Positions 1-5,802 of a stretch of DNA of 7,291 bases are shown piece by piece. The stretch is taken from NCBI RefSeq assembly GCF_001854865.1, contig NZ_MDDW01000026.1, positions 438,453 through 445,743 of the forward strand, given 5' to 3'. The position numbers and the translations under genes are program-made. Within the stretch, counting starts at the first letter, position 1, and each line of letters starts with the position of its first letter. Source of the DNA: Rhizobium sp. LCM 4573. Lineage in GTDB: Bacteria; Pseudomonadota; Alphaproteobacteria; Rhizobiales; Rhizobiaceae. The notes below the pieces were generated by a model. The model made no database searches, was not told the DNA's origin, and was given only the letters and a program-made list of their open reading frames with translations.

Positions 1-6
1 GGCGCG

Positions 7-219
7 CTAACTCCCTGCGCAGGACAAAAGCCTTACGCGGACCCTCGCCACTTCCAGCAGCAGGCGCAGGTCGGGTGCGGTCGCCGCGGCTACATTTCCG
101 GGTGTCGGGTCGAGCACGCGCTGGAGGAACTCGTGCACCAGCCGCGGGGTCTCGCCATAGACGATGCAGGGCAAGCCGCACAGATCGAGCGGGATTCCTA
201 CGCGAAGGAGATGTTGGAC
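7..219 (-). pseudogene. Short unknown ORF or gene remnant with defective start
   Basis: A minus-strand frame of 70 codons closed by TAG (9-7), downstream of the Crp/Fnr gene. It reads VQHLLRVGIPLDLCGLPCIV, then YGETPRLVHEFLQRVLDPTP, and ends LLLEVARVRVRLLSCAGS. Third codon positions are strongly GC-rich in this frame and not in the overlapping frames, and the residue pattern is protein-like, so it is or was coding. A strong ribosome site GGAGGT (231-226) sits 6 bases ahead of GTC (219-217), where GTG would be the natural start. An in-frame TGA (240-238) closes the frame just upstream. The first canonical in-frame starts are TTG (174) and GTG (138), neither with a clear ribosome site. I do not recognise the product. 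It may be a decayed gene, a small gene with an unusual or internal start, or affected by a sequencing error. Confidence 0.4.
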
Positions 220-298
220 GGCGATACCTCCGCTCTCTCAGCCAGCGGTCAGAACGTGATGCCGGTGGGCCGCGAATGCCGCCGTTCGGAATGGAATG
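220..298. other. Spacer after the Crp/Fnr gene
   Basis: 79 bases between the regulator stop codon and the first codon of the short unknown frame. Apart from the GGAGGT ribosome-site-like sequence (minus strand 231-226), I see no promoter, FixK/FNR box or hairpin with T-tract. The regulator transcript therefore probably continues towards the left edge. Confidence 0.5.
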
Positions 299-979
299 TC
301 AGAACCGCTCGAGCGCGTGTCGATCGTGAATCTCGATCATCCGGCCTTTGACGCTGACGCCCGATTCACGAAGGGCTGAAAAAGCACGAGAAAGCGCTTC
401 CGGAGCAAGTCCAAGCTTGCCGGCAAGAACGCTTTTTTGGAATGGCAGTCGGAAGCAGAAACTCGTCGAGCCGTTCGGGCATTGGCTGAGAAGATAGTTC
501 GCGACTCGCTGGGGAGCAGTGAGCAGGCGGTCCTGCGCCAACAGATCCTCCTTCATTTTGCCGCGATGGCATAGATGCTCGATGAAAGCTTGGGCTACGT
601 CCGGGTCCGAAGCGGCCAATTGGCGGAGCTTGCGACTGTCCACTCGTGCGATGACCGAGTTCTCGGCCACTTCCGCGTTGGCAGTGGCACGATATCCAAG
701 GAACATGGTGTCCTCACCAAATAGCTCGCCTTTAGCGAACACTCCGACATCGGCCTCGCGTCCATCCTTGCCGACGCGGTAGAGACGAACAAGCCCCGAA
801 AGCACGAGGAAAACATCGTCGATTCTGTCACCTTGACGGAACAAGCTGTCGTACTTCTCATGCTCTGCCAGCGCCGCTCCGTGGAGAATGGCCTCGGCGG
901 TCGAAAGCGGCAATCGCTTGAAGAAGCGGCAGCCCGTGAGGATGTTCCGATCGATCGAAGTCATCTGCAAGGTCTTCAT
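299..979 (-). CDS. Crp/Fnr-family transcriptional regulator (non-FNR-cluster type)
   Basis: A 226-residue regulator with an N-terminal cyclic-nucleotide-binding-like beta-barrel (about residues 17-125, with the family-typical LFRQGDRIDDVFLVLSG and GELFGED), a long dimerisation helix (about 126-152), and a C-terminal winged helix-turn-helix (about 155-216). The recognition helix L191-A-P-E-A-L-S-R198 has E194, S197 and R198, the E-x-x-S-R set with which FNR reads TTGAT half-sites. The FNR 4Fe-4S cysteine cluster is absent: only C17 lies near the N-terminus, with C137, C167 and C175 further on. The pattern recalls DNR/NNR or FixK-like branches rather than FnrN; I cannot name the effector. The ATG (979-977) has GGAG 8 bases ahead. 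Gene order matches, from memory, a Crp/Fnr gene next to fixS on the S. meliloti symbiotic plasmid. Its own FixK/FNR-type promoter suggests low-oxygen induction. Confidence 0.9.
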   Translation of the reverse strand: MKTLQMTSIDRNILTGCRFFKRLPLSTAEAILHGAALAEHEKYDSLFRQGDRIDDVFLVLSGLVRLYRVGKDGREADVGVFAKGELFGEDTMFLGYRATANAEVAENSVIARVDSRKLRQLAASDPDVAQAFIEHLCHRGKMKEDLLAQDRLLTAPQRVANYLLSQCPNGSTSFCFRLPFQKSVLAGKLGLAPEALSRAFSALRESGVSVKGRMIEIHDRHALERF

Positions 980-998
980 TGCATACTCTCCAATAAGA

Positions 999-1046
999 TC
1001 GCATGAATCTACTCATCCTTGGACTTCGGTACATGACCTCGATCAA
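999..1046 (-). promoter_or_regulatory. FixK/FNR-type promoter of the Crp/Fnr regulator gene
   Basis: The minus strand reads TTGATCGAGGTCAT at 1046-1033, matching the TTGA(T/C)-N4-(A/G)TCAA consensus at every defined position except the last base (T for A). The -10-like hexamer TAGATT lies at 1011-1006. If transcription starts near 999, this hexamer sits at about -12 to -7 and the operator is centred near -41, the standard class II layout for FNR-family activators. The leader would be about 20 bases and contains GGAG, which begins 12 bases upstream of the ATG. The whole 99-base gap between fixS and the regulator is accounted for by this promoter and the small inverted repeat. Confidence 0.7.
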
Positions 1047-1063
1047 TACCGCCGGCTGTTGTA

Positions 1064-1076
1064 GGCAGATTCTGCC
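1064..1076 (-). repeat. Short inverted repeat just after fixS
   Basis: GGCAG-ATT-CTGCC forms a 5-bp hairpin (6 bp if the loop closes to one base) beginning 3 bases past the fixS stop. On the minus strand it is followed by TACAACAGCC, with no run of T. It could slow decay of the fixGHIS mRNA or act as a weak pause, but it is not a convincing intrinsic terminator. I see no other terminator between fixS and the regulator gene. Confidence 0.35.
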
Positions 1077-1078
1077 CG

Positions 1079-1234
1079 CTACTTTTGCGGTTTCCCGTCA
1101 CCGTCATCGAGCACCCGCCAGGAAGCCCCATCGAGATCCTCGTATTGTCCGCTCCTGAGCGCCCACAGGAACGCCGCAAGCCCGAGGCCGCCGAGAAGGA
1201 GGGCGATCGGAATGAGATAGATCAGCGTGTTCAT
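1079..1234 (-). CDS. fixS: FixS/CcoS, small cbb3 oxidase maturation protein
   Basis: A 51-residue protein, MNTLIYLIPIALLLGGLGLA followed by AFLWALRSGQYEDLDGASWR and ending DDGDGKPQK. One hydrophobic segment spans about residues 4-25. The G-Q-(Y/F)-(E/D)-D-L-(D/E)-G/T-x-x-x-R-(I/V)-L stretch after it is the CcoS/FixS signature. CcoS homologues are needed for cofactor (heme and copper) insertion into the cbb3 catalytic subunit. The ATG (1234-1232) overlaps the fixI stop as ATGA and only a weak purine-rich site (GGGGCAGG) precedes it, so translation is probably coupled to fixI. The stop is TAG (1081-1079). It is the last gene of fixGHIS. Confidence 0.96.
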   Translation of the reverse strand: MNTLIYLIPIALLLGGLGLAAFLWALRSGQYEDLDGASWRVLDDGDGKPQK

Positions 1235-3510
1235 GCGCCTGCCCCAATCGATTGCAGCGCTCTGCCCGACCCTGCCGTACCATCTCTGTCGGCGAAGACG
1301 GCACCCTTCAATCGCAGGGCATTGACGACGACAACGAGCGAGGAGGTGGACATAGCGATCGCCGCCACCAGCGGGGTCGCATAGCCGACAATGGCGATCG
1401 GTACCGCGATCGCGTTATAGCCGATCGCCAGCACGAAATTCTGGCGGATCAGGCGGCCGACTCGCCTCGAGGTCTCGATGGCGAAGGGGATAGCCGAAAG
1501 CGACTGATGCATGAAGACGAAATCGGCCGCCTGCCGCCCGACATCGGCGGCCGTCGCCGGCGCCATCGAAACATGCGCCGCGCGAAGGGCTGGCGCGTCA
1601 TTGATGCCGTCTCCGACCAGCAGCACCCTGTGCCCACCCTCTGCGGCAGCACTGCAGGCTTCCACCTTTCCATGCGGTGTGAGTTCCGCGTGCCAGTCGG
1701 TAATCCCGAGTTCCTTTGCGAGCGCTTCAACCACGGCCTCGCGGTCCCCCGAGAGAATGCCCGCCGAAAGGCCGAGACGGCCGATCGCATCGATCGTTTC
1801 GCGCGCCGCCGGCCGCAACCGGTCTTCGAACCGGAAGCAAGCCAATTCCCGATACTCGAGCGACAGGACTGCCTCCGATTGGCCGCTTCCGGCGCCGGGT
1901 TTACCAACCGCGAAATTGCGGCTCCCCAGCCGATAGACGCCGGCCTCGGTTTTCGCCTCGATGCCGGCACCAGGAATCTCCCGGATCTCTCCGGCAAGCG
2001 GTGACGCGTCTGCGGCATCCTGGATCGCCATCGCGATCGGGTGGCGCGAATGCGCCGCCAGAGCTGCCGCCCTTGCGAGCGCATCCGGTGCGATTTCATG
2101 CGCGTTGACGAGCCGCGGCCTGCCGATCGTCAACGTACCCGTCTTGTCCAGAAGCACGGTGTCGATTTCGGCAAGCCGCTCCATGGCCGAACCATCCTTG
2201 ACCATGATGCCGCCCTGGAAAAGCCGACCCGCCGCGACGATCTGGACGACCGGCACGGCAAGCCCCAGCGCGCATGGGCAGGTGATGATGAGCACCGCGA
2301 CCGAGATCAGCATGGCATGGTGGACGTCGCCTTCCACCAGCATCCAGCCTATGAATGTCAGGAGGGCCAGCAGGTGCACGACCGGCGAATAATATTGCGC
2401 TGCCCGGTCGGCGATGCGCCGGTAGCGGGCCCGCCCGCCCTCTACGGCTTCCATCAGCCCGACGATTTCGGCAAGAAAGGAGTCGCGCGCCGCCGCTGTC
2501 GCTTCCAGGGTCAGCGGACCCGTGAGGTTGAGCGTACCGGCCTGCACCATATCGCCTGTACCCACAGATATCGGTGCGCTCTCGCCATTAACGACAGAGC
2601 GGTCGAGATCGCTGGTGCCCGAAATGATGCGACCATCAACGGGAACCCGTTCGCCGGCAGCGATCATCAGCCGCTCACCCACCCGGATCTCGTCAACAGG
2701 GCGGTACTCGCGGGAACCGTCCGGATGGATAATCGTCGCACCGCGTGGCGAAAGACGCGCCAAACCGCTGATCGCCGATCGTGCCCGCCCCCGCATCATG
2801 TGGTCGAGGGTCCTGCCGATCAGCAGGAAGAACAGCAGGCTTACCGTCGCATCGAACCAGGCATGCTGGCCGTGGCCGATGGTTTCGTAGAGCGACATGC
2901 CATAGGAAAGCGTGATAGCCAACGCGATCGGCACGTCCATGTTTGTCCTGCCGTGGCGAAGCGCATTCCAGGCGGATTGATAGAAGAACCGCCCGGCATA
3001 GATGAGGGCTGGCGCGGCGATCATCGCCGATATCCAGTGGAAGAGGTCGCGGGTGGCCGCATCCGCGCCCGACCAGACGGAAACGGAAAGCAGCATGATA
3101 TTGGCCGCAGCAAACCCGGAAACGGCAACCGCCCGGATCAACTGCTTGAGCAGTTGCCCGTCTGCCCCCTCTTCCGGCGAGAAGAGGTGCACCCCGTAGC
3201 CAAGTTCCGCAACCGCGCGCACGAGTTCGTGGGGATCGCTGCGGCGGCCACCGGCCTCCTCCTTCCAGACGATCGAAACGCGCCGCGTAGAGAGATTGAC
3301 GCGAGCGCGCTCGACTTCCGGCCTTCTGCGCAACGCCTCCTCAATCGTGGTGATGCAGGCGCCGCAATGAACACCCGGCACGCTCAAGTCGGTCTGGCGC
3401 AATCCCCCACCAAGGTTTTTGGCGGAAAGCCAAAGCTCTTCGGAGACGGGCAGCGCTTGCCTGTCGGCAGGGAATACGGCAGTCGCAACGGTACCCGCGC
3501 AACAGCTCAT
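1231..3510 (-). CDS. fixI: FixI/CcoI, copper-transporting P1B-type ATPase for cbb3 oxidase
   Basis: A 759-residue heavy-metal P-type ATPase of the FixI/CcoI (CopA2-like) group, which moves copper across the inner membrane for insertion into the cbb3 oxidase. Seen in order: a Cys-Cys pair at residues 3-4; a heavy-metal-associated domain with GVHCGAC (C49, C52); membrane helices from about 124; the actuator loop with VNGES (307-311) where the family norm is TGES; the CPC copper motif C411-P412-C413 inside a membrane helix; phosphorylation site DKTGT with D455; the nucleotide-binding HP motif H490-P491; hinge GDGIND (633-638); and final helices at about 691-730. The start ATG overlaps the fixH stop as ATGA and has GGGAG 7 bases upstream. 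Length is normal for FixI, and the fix context favours this over a general copper exporter. Confidence 0.96.
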   Translation of the reverse strand: MSCCAGTVATAVFPADRQALPVSEELWLSAKNLGGGLRQTDLSVPGVHCGACITTIEEALRRRPEVERARVNLSTRRVSIVWKEEAGGRRSDPHELVRAVAELGYGVHLFSPEEGADGQLLKQLIRAVAVSGFAAANIMLLSVSVWSGADAATRDLFHWISAMIAAPALIYAGRFFYQSAWNALRHGRTNMDVPIALAITLSYGMSLYETIGHGQHAWFDATVSLLFFLLIGRTLDHMMRGRARSAISGLARLSPRGATIIHPDGSREYRPVDEIRVGERLMIAAGERVPVDGRIISGTSDLDRSVVNGESAPISVGTGDMVQAGTLNLTGPLTLEATAAARDSFLAEIVGLMEAVEGGRARYRRIADRAAQYYSPVVHLLALLTFIGWMLVEGDVHHAMLISVAVLIITCPCALGLAVPVVQIVAAGRLFQGGIMVKDGSAMERLAEIDTVLLDKTGTLTIGRPRLVNAHEIAPDALARAAALAAHSRHPIAMAIQDAADASPLAGEIREIPGAGIEAKTEAGVYRLGSRNFAVGKPGAGSGQSEAVLSLEYRELACFRFEDRLRPAARETIDAIGRLGLSAGILSGDREAVVEALAKELGITDWHAELTPHGKVEACSAAAEGGHRVLLVGDGINDAPALRAAHVSMAPATAADVGRQAADFVFMHQSLSAIPFAIETSRRVGRLIRQNFVLAIGYNAIAVPIAIVGYATPLVAAIAMSTSSLVVVVNALRLKGAVFADRDGTAGSGRALQSIGAGA

Positions 3511-4013
3511 CTGCCGTCTCCCTGCGCTACGAAGCGGGTCGCCTGGCGGTAGATCACGGCATCCCCCGCCATTGCCGTCAGATCGGCGATCCATTGGCCC
3601 GGCTTGAGTTCCTCGGCAAAGACGAACGTGCCGTCACCCCGGCGATCGAGCTCGGCATGAAGGTCCTCATGCTCCTCGACCGGGCGCTTGAACACCGCGA
3701 CTACCTTGTCGACCTGCCGCTCCGGTTCGCCGTTTCGCGTGAGGGTATAGAGGATTTCCCCAGCCCCGACCGTCAGCGACCCTTGAACACCGCCGGCCTG
3801 AAAGGCGCGAGCCTCGGCGACTTTGCGGTTGAACTGCTGGCTGGCGATGTAGGTGTTTTCGACCACAAGACCGCTCCAGCTTCGGCTGGCGTTCCAGGCC
3901 ATGACGAAATTGACCGAGATGATTGTACCGAAGAACAGGGCCATCACCGCGGCCATGTGCCAGCCGGTAAAGCTGCCCGCTTTTCTCTCTTGCTCTATCA
4001 TATGCGACCTCAT
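3507..4013 (-). CDS. fixH: FixH/CcoH, membrane-anchored cbb3 oxidase assembly protein
   Basis: A 168-residue protein with a short cytoplasmic N-terminus, a single hydrophobic segment at about residues 18-39 (starting GWHMAAVMALFFGT) and a ~125-residue periplasmic domain. The segment SFTGWHMAAVMALFFGTIIS and the following WSGLVVENTYIASQQFN are typical of FixH/CcoH, which associates with the oxidase during late assembly. There are no cysteines or heme motifs. The ATG at 4013 overlaps the fixG stop as ATGA. A second in-frame ATG at 4001 (residue 5) has GAGG 6 bases upstream and could be the true start; the choice changes only four residues. The stop overlaps the fixI start in the same way, so the gene is translationally coupled on both sides. 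Confidence 0.95.
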   Translation of the reverse strand: MRSHMIEQERKAGSFTGWHMAAVMALFFGTIISVNFVMAWNASRSWSGLVVENTYIASQQFNRKVAEARAFQAGGVQGSLTVGAGEILYTLTRNGEPERQVDKVVAVFKRPVEEHEDLHAELDRRGDGTFVFAEELKPGQWIADLTAMAGDAVIYRQATRFVAQGDGR

Positions 4014-5578
4014 CTTGCTGGCCGGCTGAAGTTCGCCCGGTAGCGGTCCTGTTCGTGGCTCGACGGATCATCGGCGATCAACACAAACCCCGCATCCGCC
4101 TCGCCGAGATTTTCTTTCGGCAGGGTCACGAAGACCTTGAGCGCTGTTACCTTGTCCGGATCGGCGCTGATCTCGAAGCTCCGGCCATCGCCGGGCGCCT
4201 GACCGGCAATCCGCATGCGCGCAGCCGGCATGCCTTCGATCGTCAGCGTGATGGTCCGCGGCTCAGGGATCATGTTGAGGAGCTTGACGATGTAGCCGTT
4301 GCGAACCGAACCGTCCGACTCCAGGACATATTGCGGATTTCGATCGTGCAGGACGTTGAGCTCAAGCCGGTCGCGTGAAAGGAGCGCGTAAAGGAGGCCG
4401 ATGCCGATCAGCGCCCATACCGCGCAATAGAAGAGAACGCGGGGCCGGAAGACAATGCGCCAATCGAATTGTCTCACCTTCTCCGTGAAGGCTCCGTCGG
4501 AGTCGCGCACCCGCCTCGGATCGACCGCCGCCGTGCCGTTATCGGTCGCAAGCGCCATGTTGGCGGCGTAATCGCTGAGCGTCGCGTAGGAGATCAGCCC
4601 CCGCTCCCGGCCGAGCTTGTCCATCACGCCGTCGCAGGCATCGATACACAGCGCGCAAGTGATGCATTCGAGCTGCTGGCCGTCGCGTATGTCGATACCC
4701 ATAGGGCAGACCGCGACGCAGGCGTTGCAGTCGACGCAGTCGCCGACCACCTCCCCCGCCGCCGCTGCCTTCTTGGCATGGCGGGAGCGCGGCTCGCCGC
4801 GCCAGTCGTTATAGGTGACGACGAGCGAATTCTCGTCCAGCATCGCCGCCTGGATGCGCGGCCAGGGACACATGTAGGTGCAGACCTGCTCGCGCATCAG
4901 CCCGCCGAAGACGTAGGTCGTGGCCGTCAGGATCGCGACCGTCATGTAGGCGACGGGCGGCGCATCGAGCATGACAAAGCTTTTCAACAGGGATGGAGCA
5001 TCGGCGAAATAGAAGATCCAGGCGCCTCCGGTCGTGAGACCGATAAGGAGCCAGATCGAATGTTTGGCGAAGCGATTGGCGAGCTTGTCCAGCGTCCAGG
5101 GACTGGCATCGAGCCGCATCCGGGCATTGCGATCGCCCTCGATGAAGCGTTCGACCGCCAGGAAGAGATCGACCCATACGGTCTGTGGGCAGGCATAGCC
5201 GCACCAGGCGCGCCCGACCGCCGACGTGACCAGAAAAAGCCCGAGACCCGCCATCACCAGAAGTCCGGCGACGAAGAAAAACTCCTGCGGCCAGATTTCG
5301 ATGAAAAAGAAATAGAAGCGGCGAGCGGCGAGATCGACCAGCACGGCCTGGTCCGGCGCATGTGCACCGCGATCCCAGCGAACCCACGGCATCAGATAGT
5401 AGATACCGAGTGTTAGCAGCATTACCAGCCACTTGAACCTGCGAAAACGCCCCTCCACCCGCTTAGGGAAGATCTTGCGGCGCTTCTCATAGAGCGGGTT
5501 GCGCACTTGCGCGGCATTGACCGGCTCGGCATCGAGCCGCTCGACGCTGGCAGTTTCGGTATCGGGCTTGTGGAGCAT
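4010..5578 (-). CDS. fixG: FixG/CcoG, polyferredoxin-like membrane protein for cbb3 oxidase biogenesis
   Basis: A 522-residue inner-membrane iron-sulfur protein of the CcoG/FixG family, linked to copper handling (Cu(II) reduction in homologues) during cbb3 oxidase assembly. Hydrophobic spans lie at about residues 48-66, 98-120, 174-193, 209-227 and 381-400. Two cysteine pairs, C126/C130 (WCGYACPQ) and C233/C237 (CTYMCP), lie near the membrane. A double 4Fe-4S ferredoxin segment follows, with C281, C284, C287, C291 (CVDCNACVAVCP) and C305, C308, C311, C315. The C-terminal ~110 residues form the usual Ig-like periplasmic domain. The ATG at 5578 is preferred because the family starts with a similar MLxK segment. 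It has only a weak GGGA upstream, whereas a TTG at 5596 (528 residues) has GGAG 8 bases ahead. The stop overlaps the fixH start (ATGA). Confidence 0.96.
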   Translation of the reverse strand: MLHKPDTETASVERLDAEPVNAAQVRNPLYEKRRKIFPKRVEGRFRRFKWLVMLLTLGIYYLMPWVRWDRGAHAPDQAVLVDLAARRFYFFFIEIWPQEFFFVAGLLVMAGLGLFLVTSAVGRAWCGYACPQTVWVDLFLAVERFIEGDRNARMRLDASPWTLDKLANRFAKHSIWLLIGLTTGGAWIFYFADAPSLLKSFVMLDAPPVAYMTVAILTATTYVFGGLMREQVCTYMCPWPRIQAAMLDENSLVVTYNDWRGEPRSRHAKKAAAAGEVVGDCVDCNACVAVCPMGIDIRDGQQLECITCALCIDACDGVMDKLGRERGLISYATLSDYAANMALATDNGTAAVDPRRVRDSDGAFTEKVRQFDWRIVFRPRVLFYCAVWALIGIGLLYALLSRDRLELNVLHDRNPQYVLESDGSVRNGYIVKLLNMIPEPRTITLTIEGMPAARMRIAGQAPGDGRSFEISADPDKVTALKVFVTLPKENLGEADAGFVLIADDPSSHEQDRYRANFSRPAR

Positions 5579-5640
5579 ATGGGAAAGTCCCGGCAAACGC
5601 GCTTCTCCAGTGACCTTGCCCGCTGCGCGCGCCGCATACC

Positions 5641-5654
5641 TTGATCTACGTCAA
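5641..5654 (-). promoter_or_regulatory. FixK/FNR box (anaerobox) of the fixGHIS operon
   Basis: The minus strand reads TTGACGTAGATCAA, a perfect match to the TTGA(T/C)-N4-(A/G)TCAA site bound by FixK/FNR-type activators. It is centred about 70 bases upstream of the fixG ATG and just downstream of the fixP terminator. With the usual class II geometry (site centred near -41) transcription would begin near 5607. I see no good -10 hexamer at the matching position (5619-5614 reads GCAAGG), so activity would be strongly activator-dependent. The 224-base gap between fixP and fixG holds this site and the terminator, and I see no gene in it. Confidence 0.9.
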
Positions 5655-5698
5655 GTTTGTCGCCCTCGGTATCTCGCATGGCGAAAGACCATGCCCGA

Positions 5699-5740
5699 TA
5701 AAAAGAAGCGTCCCTCCGGCCAGCCCGCCGAAGAGACGCT
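5699..5740 (-). terminator. Rho-independent terminator of fixNOQP
   Basis: On the minus strand, 63 bases past the fixP stop, AGCGTCTCTTCGGC (5740-5727) pairs along its full 14 bases with GCCGGAGGGACGCT (5720-5707). Two of the pairs are G-U. The loop is the 6 bases 5726-5721. The stem runs directly into TTCTTTTTAT (5707-5698). Stem, small loop and T-tract are all in the right order for the minus strand only, so it should end transcription coming from fixOQP and insulate fixG. Confidence 0.9.
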
Positions 5741-5802
5741 CAGTTACCCGCCCCCGCGAGCATATTGGCCGCCGCTGGAAGACGGCCGACCGCCTCGCAC
5801 CC

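Noticed and set aside
75..351. Plus-strand open frames of 84 and 72 codons at the left edge
   Set aside because: Their third positions are not GC-rich in the way of the real genes here, while the opposite-strand frame (7-219) has the coding bias; they also run into the 3' end of the Crp/Fnr gene.
299..979. Calling the Crp/Fnr gene fixK or fnrN
   Set aside because: FnrN needs the N-terminal cysteine cluster, which is absent. The protein also differs enough in the parts I can judge from FixK that a symbol would be a guess.
1350..1432. Cluster of GCGATCG/CGATCGC palindromes resembling a repeated motif
   Set aside because: They arise from Ala-Ile codon pairs (GCG ATC) in the Ala/Ile-rich C-terminal helices of FixI, not from a separate repeat.
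2041..3552. 503-codon open frame on the plus strand opposite fixI
   Set aside because: It is antisense to fixI, whose protein has all expected motifs. Its translation is rich in Arg, Asp, His and Pro with no recognisable domain, as expected for a shadow frame in GC-rich DNA.
4469..5416. 315-codon open frame on the plus strand opposite fixG
   Set aside because: Antisense to the conserved fixG coding sequence, compositionally skewed and without motifs.
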